The notes under the pieces: generated by a model
The model's input: only the letters and a program-made list of their open reading frames with translations
The model's database searches: none
Told to the model about the DNA's origin: nothing
Origin: Streptococcus lactarius
GTDB taxonomy: Bacteria; Bacillota; Bacilli; Lactobacillales; Streptococcaceae
Reading direction: 5' to 3'
NCBI RefSeq assembly: GCF_016642265.1
Contig: NZ_MRXX01000001.1
Location: 101,574 to 165,573 of the forward strand
Length of the DNA stretch: 64,000 nt
Translations under genes and position numbers: made by a program
Shown here: piece after piece, positions 18,318-24,312 of the stretch
Numbering within the stretch: position 1 is the stretch's first letter
Layout of the letters: each line of letters opens with the position of its first letter

Positions 18318-18533
18318 TTATGAATCAATTTTCTCTACTTCATCAATACCATGTAACACATGGAGTTGTCGGCCATTGTCCCATTGAACAACCAAGGAAC
18401 CAATATCATCTACATCTTCCACCGTTCCCAACATACCAATTGGCACTGGATTCGGGTCTTCCATTTTTAAGAGCCGCACCCTTGTTCCAGCAGGATACCG
18501 CTTTTTTAATAATTCTACAATCTTCGCATTCAT
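18318..18533 (-). CDS. DUF4314 domain protein
   Basis: 71 residues. Starts at ATG 18533 behind a GTGAGGG site. The sequence KKRYPAGTRVRLLKMEDPNPVPIGMLGTVEDVDDIGSL matches the DUF4314 family, a small beta-barrel-like domain common in Firmicute phages next to packaging genes. Function unknown. Confidence 0.85.
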   Translation of the reverse strand: MNAKIVELLKKRYPAGTRVRLLKMEDPNPVPIGMLGTVEDVDDIGSLVVQWDNGRQLHVLHGIDEVEKIDS

Positions 18534-18605
18534 GTTTGTTACCCTCACTTTCCTCTAAGTGAAAGACACTTCTTCCCAGATACGGTTGGTATCTTCGACA
18601 ATCAG

Positions 18606-18812
18606 CTACAATTCCATATCAGCCATTTTTCTACTCATATCGGTTTCTTGAATGGAAGTTAGTAAGTTATGAACCTGGGTAGCTTCTTCCTGTTCTACAC
18701 TGCCCAACTCTCGTTCTTGAGTCAAGGTTATAAATCCTTTGGATAAGAGGTCTAAGCGATTGTGGGCTTGTTCCAAGATGAGGTTGGCTTCTGCACTTGA
18801 ATAGAGCATCAT
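18606..18812 (-). CDS. Hypothetical phage protein, possibly shortened by an amber codon
   Basis: 68 residues from the tandem ATG ATG at 18809-18812, preceded by AAAGGAG. The helical product (SSAEANLILEQAHNRLDLL) has no recognised family. The stop TAG at 18606-18608 is followed in the same frame by 16 sense codons (LIVEDTNRIWEEVSFT) and a second TAG at 18555-18557, so the gene may once have been longer or may be read through. An upstream in-frame extension to 18965 lacks a ribosome site and is ignored. Confidence 0.6.
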   Translation of the reverse strand: MMLYSSAEANLILEQAHNRLDLLSKGFITLTQERELGSVEQEEATQVHNLLTSIQETDMSRKMADMEL

Positions 18813-18901
18813 ATGTTTCTCCTTTGGGGGATTTAATTTGGTCAATGGTATAATACCTCTAATCTGCATATTTATCCAGTTATAATAGATAATTATTATG
18901 C

Positions 18902-19126
18902 TTAATTTTGAAATTTTGATTCGAGTTCTTTCATCGCTTGGTCCAAATACTCTAGTTCCAAACATCCAAATTGTCTAGTCTTACGAGCACGCTCTATAGC
19001 GTTCCTCAATTCCTCTACCTCAGGAGAATTTTGTGGTAAATCGACCATTTTTTCAGACGGTCCCTTGAGATATTGGAGGGCTTCTGTTTCCGTCACCTTC
19101 TTATGCTTCGCTTGTTTCCTTCTCAT
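18902..19126 (-). CDS. Small basic hypothetical phage protein
   Basis: 74 residues; the start at ATG 19126 is uncertain since no clear ribosome site precedes it and it overlaps the methyltransferase gene by 26 bp. The N-terminus is very basic (RRKQAKHKK) and the rest helical. No family recognised. Confidence 0.55.
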   Translation of the reverse strand: MRRKQAKHKKVTETEALQYLKGPSEKMVDLPQNSPEVEELRNAIERARKTRQFGCLELEYLDQAMKELESKFQN

Positions 19127-20369
19127 ACTCACTAACTGCTTCTTCAAGAGCTAAGGTCTTGCCCTCACGGATTAGCTGCACATCTGACTTTTCCGTCGCT
19201 TCCATATAACGTTTGACAATAACATCCACAAACTTCTCATCCAATTCAATACCATAACAAACCCGACCGGTCTGATCAGCCGCAATTAAGGTAGAGCCAC
19301 TGCCTAAAAATGGGTCCAGGATAAGTGTCCCTCGCATGGAAGAATTCTGAATCGGATAAGCCATAAGCTGAACAGGTTTCATAGTTGGATGCTCTTTGCT
19401 GGATTTTGGACGGTCATATTCCCAAATGGTCGTCTGCTTTCTATCAGAAAACCATTGGTGTTTTCCTTTTTGTTTCCAGCCATAGAGCACAGGTTCATGT
19501 TGCCACTGGTAAGGGCTTCTACCTAATACCAGGGCATTCTTTTTCCAAACGCAACAACCGCTCAGATAAAAGCCAGCGTCCTTAAAGGCCTTTCTGAAGT
19601 TCAGCCCTTCTGTATCCGCATGGAAAACATAGATGGAAGCATCATCCTCCATGGACTGTTCTACGTTGACAAACATGTTAAAAAGGAACTGAAAGAAATC
19701 TGCATCGGACATATCATCATTTTTGATTTTACCCGCTGTTTCTTCCACATTAACATTGTAAGGAGGGTCAGTTACGACAAGGTTGGCCTTCTTATCTCCC
19801 AGGAGAAGCTGATAAGTTTCTGGCTTTGTAGAATCACCACAAATCACTCGGTGTTTCCCAAGATGCCAGATATCTCCTTGTTTCGAGATAGTCGGCTTTG
19901 TCAGCTCCCCATCTACATCAAAGTCATCTTCTTTCACTTCCTTGTTGTGAACTTTAGAAAATAGCTGATCGATTTCCGGGGCTTCAAAACCGGTTAGGTC
20001 TAAATTGAAATCCGCATCTTGCAAGTCCACCATCAGGTCTGCGAGAAGTTCTTCATTCCACGCGCCTGTGATTTTATTTAAAGCAACATTCAGGGCCTTT
20101 ACCTTATTCTCATCCTCAATCCGAACCTGAACACATTGAACTTCTTTATAGCCTAAGTCAGATAAGACGGTCAGTCGTTGATGACCGCCAATCACAGTAC
20201 CATCGTAGTTAACAATAATCGGTTCAACATAGCCAAACTCCACAATGGACTTCTTGATTTTTTCGTATTCCTTATCACCTTTTTTCAACTTCTTTCGTGG
20301 GTTATAAGCTGCAGGTTTTAATGTCCCAATGGGTAAAGTGACCCACTTCATATCTTGTGTAACTTTCAT
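19101..20369 (-). CDS. ParB-like nuclease domain / DNA methyltransferase fusion
   Basis: 422 residues. Residues 1-130 are a ParB/Sulfiredoxin-type domain (IGTLKPAAYNPRKKLKKGD, then VIGGHQRLTVLSDLGY). Residues 165-400 are an N6-adenine or N4-cytosine methyltransferase with catalytic DPPYNV and the SAM-binding DPFLGSGST in the beta-class order. Such fusions are frequent beside terminase genes in Firmicute phages and are thought to protect phage DNA or modulate packaging. No cognate nuclease is adjacent. Confidence 0.9.
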   Translation of the reverse strand: MKVTQDMKWVTLPIGTLKPAAYNPRKKLKKGDKEYEKIKKSIVEFGYVEPIIVNYDGTVIGGHQRLTVLSDLGYKEVQCVQVRIEDENKVKALNVALNKITGAWNEELLADLMVDLQDADFNLDLTGFEAPEIDQLFSKVHNKEVKEDDFDVDGELTKPTISKQGDIWHLGKHRVICGDSTKPETYQLLLGDKKANLVVTDPPYNVNVEETAGKIKNDDMSDADFFQFLFNMFVNVEQSMEDDASIYVFHADTEGLNFRKAFKDAGFYLSGCCVWKKNALVLGRSPYQWQHEPVLYGWKQKGKHQWFSDRKQTTIWEYDRPKSSKEHPTMKPVQLMAYPIQNSSMRGTLILDPFLGSGSTLIAADQTGRVCYGIELDEKFVDVIVKRYMEATEKSDVQLIREGKTLALEEAVSEYEKETSEA

Positions 20370-20378
20370 ACTACCTCC

Positions 20379-20801
20379 TTAGTAAAAACGAGATTGAATA
20401 TAGCAGGCATGGCTGCAAAACTTCCGGTTCGCATTGCCGTATGATAAAAAAGACTTACCGCAATGTTGGCAAGTCAATTCATAGTAAGCTGTATTTTGTT
20501 TCTGGTGTAACTCTGGATGGTCCTGCCACCAGTATCTCCGACAGGCATCCGAACAAAACTTCTTAGGTCGCCCAGTTCCTTTGGGGATAAAGGTTTCTTT
20601 ACAGTGAAGGCAACAAGGAAGGCCACTGGCTTGGTCTTTTATCATCTTTGTGACGGCATTTCGATAGCCCAAAAGTTCTGGGTTTCGTTTGCAGTAATTG
20701 CGAACAGAATCCCTAGACAAACCGACTATCTTTCCAATTGATTGGTATCCCAAACCTTCAGAACGTAGTTTTCTAATTTGTTTTCTTTGAAAATCGTCCA
20801 T
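20379..20801 (-). CDS. HTH protein with two zinc-finger-like Cys clusters
   Basis: 140 residues. The N-terminal helix-turn-helix (RKLRSEGLGYQSIGKIVGLSRDSVRNYCKRNP, shown in part) resembles a resolvase/sigma-type HTH. Two short zinc ribbons follow (CLHCKETFI ... FCSDACRRYW and CQHCGKSFLSYGNANRKFCSHAC). Such proteins occur near packaging genes in streptococcal prophages. It could be a late regulator or DNA-binding packaging accessory; neither is shown. Confidence 0.7.
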   Translation of the reverse strand: MDDFQRKQIRKLRSEGLGYQSIGKIVGLSRDSVRNYCKRNPELLGYRNAVTKMIKDQASGLPCCLHCKETFIPKGTGRPKKFCSDACRRYWWQDHPELHQKQNTAYYELTCQHCGKSFLSYGNANRKFCSHACYIQSRFY

Positions 20802-21009
20802 TTTTGCCTCCTTTCTTTACTGAAATCTCTAACCTTTTAAACCATAAAACGAAAGAAAAACAAGCCATAATTTCTTGTTACAGCTTGTTTCTCAGTTACT
20901 TATTTCTTCAAAAAATATACCCCTTTTGCATTTTGCGAAACTGCGCGTTTAAGGGGGCCACGGTCTTTTGAGAGGCAACTCACAGAGATTTTATTCCCCC
21001 TACCCCTCG
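20802..21009. other. Non-coding packaging-region candidate (possible cos)
   Basis: About 200 bp without a gene between the HNH endonuclease and the HTH-zinc-finger gene, upstream of the terminase genes. It includes runs of G on the minus strand, a CCCCTT/AAGGGG inverted repeat about 27 bp apart, and the GC-rich stretch AAACGCGCAGTTTCGC (minus strand). HNH endonuclease next to cos and terminase is a known arrangement in cos-type phages, so this is the best place in the window to look for the cohesive-end site. The exact cut cannot be read from sequence alone. Confidence 0.35.
20855..20889 (-). terminator. Terminator-like hairpin downstream of HNH gene
   Basis: Stem AACAAGC / GCTTGTT with a 17-base loop, followed on the minus strand by TTTCTTTC. 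It could end a short transcript over the HNH gene; the long loop makes it only moderately convincing. Confidence 0.45.
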
Positions 21010-21375
21010 TCAGAAATCATAGTCATAAATTGGAGTATGGTCTTCGGTCACGGTTTTATGGTCATGACAGGATTTACAAAGAGGTTGCCAGTTTCCCTCA
21101 TCCCAGAACAATTTTTGATTTCCTCGGTGAGGAACGATATGGTCCACCACCGTTGCCTGCCTGTAGCGATTCCGCTTCAAGCACCGTACGCAAAATGGAT
21201 AAAGCTTCAAGAAGCGAAGCCTAGCTTTGTTCCATCGTGAATCGTACCCTTTTGCCTTCGTGGACTTTATTTCCAGTGAATGAAGGTCGCTGTGTTCCTC
21301 GCAATACTTGAAACCGTAAGGCACTAGCCTTGGACAGTTTGGATGCTTGCAAGGCAGAGCGGGTCGTCTTGGCAT
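21010..21375 (-). CDS. Phage HNH endonuclease
   Basis: 121 residues from ATG 21375, with GAGAGGGG upstream. An N-terminal zinc cluster (CKHPNCPRLVPYGFKYCEEH) precedes the HNH core: CVRCLKRNRYRQATVVDHIVPHRG, then NWQPLCKSCHDHKT. It is the first gene after the late promoter, and homologues act with terminase in cos cleavage of HK97-like phages. Confidence 0.92.
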   Translation of the reverse strand: MPRRPALPCKHPNCPRLVPYGFKYCEEHSDLHSLEIKSTKAKGYDSRWNKARLRFLKLYPFCVRCLKRNRYRQATVVDHIVPHRGNQKLFWDEGNWQPLCKSCHDHKTVTEDHTPIYDYDF

Positions 21376-21410
21376 GGCCTTCACCCCTCTCTATATTCTT
21401 TCACATCTTA

Positions 21411-21439
21411 ATCATATCACAATATTTCGTGCAAAGCAG
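21411..21439 (-). promoter_or_regulatory. Candidate late promoter
   Basis: Minus-strand -10 TATGAT at 21411-21416; 17 bp upstream the -35 slot reads CTGCTT, a poor match to TTGACA. A weak -35 directly abutted by an array of phased repeats is what an activator-dependent promoter looks like. It lies 35 bp before the HNH start and would drive packaging and structural genes. An ArpU/RinA-like regulator is encoded about 2.5 kb upstream. Confidence 0.5.
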
Positions 21440-21514
21440 TACCGACTTAGTACCGTATTAGTTCCAGGGTAGTTCCGCACTAGTTCCACCCTAGTACCGA
21501 GGTAGTTCCGTCTT
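21438..21514. repeat. Seven 11-bp phased repeats (AGTWCC core)
   Basis: AGTACC or AGTTCC begins at 21438, 21449, 21460, 21471, 21482, 21493 and 21504: seven copies spaced exactly 11 bp. The unit can be written AGTWCCRNNNT. The array is immediately upstream of the candidate late promoter, so every copy would face the same side of the helix. Likely a binding array for a regulator or a packaging protein; not a CRISPR, since there are no spacers. Confidence 0.85.
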
Positions 21515-21543
21515 TTCGATTTTTGCAGTTTTTACTTGACAAA

Positions 21544-21570
21544 TAAAAAAGACGTGATTCAAAACGTCTT
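21544..21570 (-). terminator. Terminator of the type III toxin gene
   Basis: Seven-pair stem AAGACGT / ACGTCTT, eight-base loop, then TTTTTATT on the minus strand, 7 bp after the toxin stop. It insulates the toxin cassette from the late promoter region to its left. Confidence 0.75.
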
Positions 21571-21576
21571 TCTAAC

Positions 21577-22143
21577 TTATTTATAATTTTGCAAAGCTTT
21601 CTCTAGTGCAACATAATCACAATGAAATTTACTCAGAGCGCTCCCTTTTGCTATCGTTTTACTGTAGATTTTAGACGCATCCAAGATGATTTTGTCTTGT
21701 TTAGATTTACAAAACTCATGCTCCTTGTAAAATAGGAATTGGTAGTTCAATTCAAGAGTTTTGAATTCTATTTTCTTATACGCTCCCTCTACAACTGGAA
21801 TCATTTTTCTAATATCTAAGACAGCAAGAATGTGATATTTTTTATCTAATAAGTTTGGATGATCACGATAAATTGCATTTTTCTCGTTGGAGTTCTTATC
21901 AACTAAATCGTAAATCATTAAATAATCACGACTTTGCATTCGTTGCTCTTTATGCTTTTCCTTCGCAGACGTTAATGGAATGAAATACTTGATATTTCCA
22001 ATATCAACCAGTATACCTACGTATGGCTTTATCGTTGCTCTATAAGAAGGATGGTAATATACATTGGAATCAACTTGATATAGATATTCAATGTAATCAT
22101 TGTCAATTTCATAAAAAGCAATAGAATCGTTTAAGAAGTTCAC
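21577..22143 (-). CDS. toxN: Type III toxin-antitoxin endoribonuclease (ToxN/AbiQ family)
   Basis: 188 residues; GTG start at 22143 with GGAG upstream. The N-terminal region (IEYLYQVDSNVYYHPSYR, KPYVGILVDI, KYFIPLTSAKEKHKEQR) carries the signature of ToxN/AbiQ endoribonucleases, and the length fits. These toxins cut RNA and are held inactive by repeat RNA pseudoknots transcribed upstream. Exactly that layout is present here: promoter, four 41-nt repeats, a short terminator, then this gene. Family members cause abortive infection against phages and stabilise mobile DNA. The cassette has its own promoter and terminator within the prophage, so it behaves like a moron. Confidence 0.93.
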   Translation of the reverse strand: MNFLNDSIAFYEIDNDYIEYLYQVDSNVYYHPSYRATIKPYVGILVDIGNIKYFIPLTSAKEKHKEQRMQSRDYLMIYDLVDKNSNEKNAIYRDHPNLLDKKYHILAVLDIRKMIPVVEGAYKKIEFKTLELNYQFLFYKEHEFCKSKQDKIILDASKIYSKTIAKGSALSKFHCDYVALEKALQNYK

Positions 22144-22173
22144 TAGAGTTTCTCCGTGTAATTTATATATAAA

Positions 22174-22194
22174 AAGCTAGGAAACTCCTAGCTT
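22174..22194 (-). terminator. Attenuating terminator between antitoxin RNA and toxin
   Basis: Perfect nine-pair stem AAGCTAGGA / TCCTAGCTT with a 3-base loop, followed by TTTTTATAT on the minus strand. In ToxIN-type loci this partial terminator sets the ratio of antitoxin RNA to toxin mRNA. Confidence 0.85.
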
Positions 22195-22199
22195 AGTTT

Positions 22200-22357
22200 C
22201 ACTTTGGGATGTAGGCAGTGAATCGCCTCATTTAACGCTCACATTTGGGATGTAGGCAGTGAATCGCCTCATTTAACGCTCACATTTGGGATATAGGCAG
22301 TGAATCGCCTCATTTAACGCTCACATTTGGGATATAGGCAGTGAATCGCCTCTTTCT
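22200..22357 (-). ncRNA. toxI: Type III antitoxin RNA (four 41-nt tandem repeats)
   Basis: On the plus strand the motif TTTGGGATRTAGGCAGTGAA begins at 22203, 22244, 22285 and 22326, an exact 41-bp period with no spacer. The first and last copies are bounded by other sequence, giving just under four full units. In RNA sense each unit contains GGC-GATTCACT-GCC, which could form the short pseudoknot stem typical of ToxI-like antitoxins. The two copies nearest the promoter carry TATA where the others carry TACA. ToxN would process the transcript into single-repeat inhibitors. Confidence 0.9.
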
Positions 22358-22363
22358 ATAGTC

Positions 22364-22392
22364 ATTATACAATAAGAAAGGGGGGTATGCAA
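22364..22392 (-). promoter_or_regulatory. Promoter of the toxIN cassette
   Basis: Minus-strand -35 TTGCAT (22387-22392), 17 bp, -10 TATAAT (22364-22369). The predicted start, about 22357, lies just before the first antitoxin repeat. Confidence 0.85.
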
Positions 22393-22425
22393 GTGATTAG
22401 CAAAAATTTTTTCCACATTCTAAAC

Positions 22426-22647
22426 AAAAACGGCCTACAGCAAGTTGTAAGCCATTTATTTTAGTCGGTTTATTCTGGTGTCTGCCACCCGCTTGGCCCT
22501 TATGTCCAAGATTAATATCAGATTGACCATGAGCCGACCACTCAAATTAAAAATTCTCATTTCATCACTCGGTTAATTTTTTGTTTACCAACAAGTCAGA
22601 ACCGTCACTTGTCTCATCAAAGTGATGACATGAGAATATCTCATCTA
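22426..22647 (-). ncRNA. Candidate structured small RNA
   Basis: A convincing promoter (22654-22682) and a terminator with the stem GGCTTACA / TGTAGGCC and TTTTTG (22426-22453) bound about 220 nt with no convincing gene. Several small hairpins are visible in between, including TCATCA-CTT-TGATGA, ATGAGA-TAT-TCTCAT, CTTGG-CCAAG and GGTG-CACC. A 34-codon frame (22456-22560, MRIFNLSGRLMVNL at its start) lies within but has a poor ribosome site. It ends just before the toxIN promoter. It could be a regulatory RNA, a leader, or a type I toxin-like mRNA; I do not recognise a family. Confidence 0.5.
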
Positions 22648-22653
22648 CATCAT

Positions 22654-22682
22654 ATTATACGTTAAGTAGACCTATTACGCAA
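22654..22682 (-). promoter_or_regulatory. Promoter of the candidate small RNA
   Basis: Minus-strand -35 TTGCGT (22677-22682), 17 bp, -10 TATAAT (22654-22659). It overlaps the 3' end of the preceding small gene. Confidence 0.7.
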
Positions 22683-22896
22683 ATGAAAAACAATCCAAAG
22701 AACAACGAACCATGCGCCTGTAATAATTCTCCATTATGTATGCTGCCATATCTGAGATGGCTTCCTTTCTCACTGGCATACCCTGCATGTTGTAGGTTTG
22801 TTGATTATAAAGTGTTAAGAATTGAACCTTGATATGGTAGATATAAACTCCTGAAACAAATAAGGTAGATAGTATTTCAACTTCTAAGATTTTCAA
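22675..22896 (-). CDS. Hypothetical small phage protein
   Basis: 73 residues with TTG as the likely start at 22896, AGAGGT seven bases upstream. The N-terminal half is hydrophobic (LSTLFVSGVYIYHIKVQFLTLY), possibly one membrane segment. The middle holds MPVRKEAISDMAAYIMENYYRR. No family recognised. It stands alone between the small RNA promoter and the phage early-gene end. Confidence 0.5.
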   Translation of the reverse strand: MKILEVEILSTLFVSGVYIYHIKVQFLTLYNQQTYNMQGMPVRKEAISDMAAYIMENYYRRMVRCSLDCFSFA

Positions 22897-23020
22897 GTGT
22901 AGTACCTCTTTCTGTTGATATTTCTAGTATAACTCAAAACAACTGATCAGGGATTGCTATCCTCTCAAATGTACAAAAAAATGCCTGAAATGACCATTTC
23001 TTGTATCTCAGACATTTTTA

Positions 23021-23047
23021 GGGCAGAAACTTCAAATATTTCTGCCC
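23021..23047. other. Inverted repeat downstream of the 75-residue gene
   Basis: Perfect nine-base arms GGGCAGAAA and TTTCTGCCC with a 9-base loop. No T-tract follows on either strand, so it is not a standard terminator; it may protect the 3' end of the early transcript or be a protein site. Confidence 0.6.
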
Positions 23048-23054
23048 TCTATAT

Positions 23055-23282
23055 TTAAGCTGGAAAACGATCTAGAATCTGGTCCAAAATTTCTTCTAAG
23101 CTTTCATCTTCGGGGTACATTTCCCAACCCCTGTCGTAACTAATGACTTCCTCACCGTCTACGTCCACTCCCAATTTAAAGATTCGTCCGTTGTCTATTC
23201 CATCCTCGAAAGGTTCAGTGCTTACCTTTGCTAGGTAAACCACCTTTCGATTGCGGCTTGTAAATATTTCTTCTTGCCACAT
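23055..23282 (-). CDS. Small acidic hypothetical phage protein
   Basis: 75 residues; begins WQEEIFTSRNRKVVYLAKVSTEP and is strongly acidic in its second half (GVDVDGEEVISYDRGWEMYPEDESLEEILDQIL). An AAGGAGG site precedes its start. Similar short acidic proteins occur between the ArpU-like gene and packaging genes of streptococcal prophages. Function unknown. Confidence 0.7.
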   Translation of the reverse strand: MWQEEIFTSRNRKVVYLAKVSTEPFEDGIDNGRIFKLGVDVDGEEVISYDRGWEMYPEDESLEEILDQILDRFPA

Positions 23283-23294
23283 GTTTCTGCCTCC

Positions 23295-23373
23295 TTAGTC
23301 CAACCAAGCGTAGTCGTCAACTTCCAACGTGGTAAAATCCGTATTTCTTAATTAAGCCCACTATTTTTTTCAT
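23295..23373 (-). pseudogene. Very short broken reading frame
   Basis: An ATG at 23373, behind AAGGGGTAAAAGCC, starts MKKIVGLIKKYGFYHVGS and stops at 23317. In a second frame the same stretch ends EVDDYAWLD-stop at 23295. The acidic ending in a shifted frame suggests a small gene of about 25 codons damaged by a frameshift. Tentative. Confidence 0.3.
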
Positions 23374-23461
23374 GGCTTTTACCCCTTTTCTTTTTTTTGT
23401 GTGTATGTTACCGTACGACTCTTTATTTATCAAGTCATTAGCGAAGATTATTCAAAATTTT

Positions 23462-23812
23462 TTAAACTCCTATCTGGACCCGTAAAGCCCGGTCAATCCG
23501 CACCAGCCAGGCTTCTTCTCGAATGGTCAGGACCTTATTTTTTAACTGAAACTTATCCACCGTAAGAACCTGTTCTGCTAAAACCAAGCTGGACCATTTG
23601 AGCCCTTTGAAAACTTTCTTAGGTAGATACACATGAGTAGGCAGGTGCTTTTTCTTTTGAACCTGCTTGGTTAGGGGAACAACCGTAACCAAATGAGAAT
23701 GGTCATTAGCTTTATTATTGCTGACGACGATAGCTGGTCGAATTCCCTGCTGAATATGACTGTTTTTCTGATTTCCAAAATCTACATAATAAATATCGCC
23801 TCGTTTACACAT
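23462..23812 (-). CDS. Orphan MazF/PemK-family toxin
   Basis: 116 residues from ATG 23812 with AGAGGAG upstream. KRGDIYYVDFGNQKNSHIQQGIRPAIVVSNN is the MazF/PemK beta-barrel start, and VTVVPLTKQ and SLVLAEQVLTVDK follow as in the endoribonuclease family. Usually a MazE/PemI antitoxin gene lies just upstream; here the upstream gene, 11 bp away, is an ArpU/RinA-like regulator, and no antitoxin-like frame is seen next to it. It may be unpaired, controlled by something else, or repurposed. The RNase activity is a family inference. Confidence 0.85.
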   Translation of the reverse strand: MCKRGDIYYVDFGNQKNSHIQQGIRPAIVVSNNKANDHSHLVTVVPLTKQVQKKKHLPTHVYLPKKVFKGLKWSSLVLAEQVLTVDKFQLKNKVLTIREEAWLVRIDRALRVQIGV

Positions 23813-23823
23813 ATGGTTCTCCT

Positions 23824-24312
23824 CTAACTAAGTAAAAAATCTTCTAATTGCTGGTTTCTGATAGCATAAATCAAACGGAGTTCCTTAACAGCCTTCTGCT
23901 TCCACCTGCTAATAGTACTCCGGCTGATATGGTACTTGACCATAAGGTTGTCCCAGCTTTCTGACTCAATAACTAAATCCGTCACAAATTCTGCCAAATC
24001 ATCCGGAAGCTTACTGACAGCCACTTCAAAGAAATGCAATTCCTGAACTAAACGGCAGTAGCGCTTTGATAAATATTGATAAAGCTCCCGATTGGCTTTT
24101 TCTGTTTCTTCCTTGTAGGACAAAGCAATGACCTCACTGCGATAGGGATTCTTACTGGTTTGCACCTTTGGTTCATCGGACCGACCATAGACCATGGTGT
24201 CCAGCATCTCATTTTCTGAGATGCCGACAAAGTGATTTAACTGGCTGCGTAAGAGCTTCAGTTCCTTTTCCATGTTCTTATATTCATAGAAAAGGCTCTC
24301 TATTTTATCCAT
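23824..24312 (-). CDS. ArpU/RinA-like phage transcriptional regulator
   Basis: 162 residues: helical N-terminus, then a sigma-region-4-like HTH at about 120-145 (SWDNLMVKYHISRSTISRWK). Size, HTH at the C-terminus and the place at the end of the early module, before the late genes, fit the ArpU/RinA/DUF1492 group of late-gene activators. It is a natural candidate to bind the 11-bp repeat array near 21.5 kb. It overlaps the helicase gene by 8 bp. Confidence 0.75.
   Translation of the reverse strand: MDKIESLFYEYKNMEKELKLLRSQLNHFVGISENEMLDTMVYGRSDEPKVQTSKNPYRSEVIALSYKEETEKANRELYQYLSKRYCRLVQELHFFEVAVSKLPDDLAEFVTDLVIESESWDNLMVKYHISRSTISRWKQKAVKELRLIYAIRNQQLEDFLLS

Noticed and set aside
22203-22366. 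Regular repeats that could be called a CRISPR array
   Set aside because: Units are 41 bp head to tail with no unique spacers and no cas genes nearby. Promoter, terminator and ToxN gene show a type III antitoxin.
22456-22560. 34-codon gene inside the candidate small RNA
   Set aside because: Hydrophobic centre is suggestive, but the ribosome site is poor and the surrounding RNA hairpins explain the locus as well; kept only as a note.
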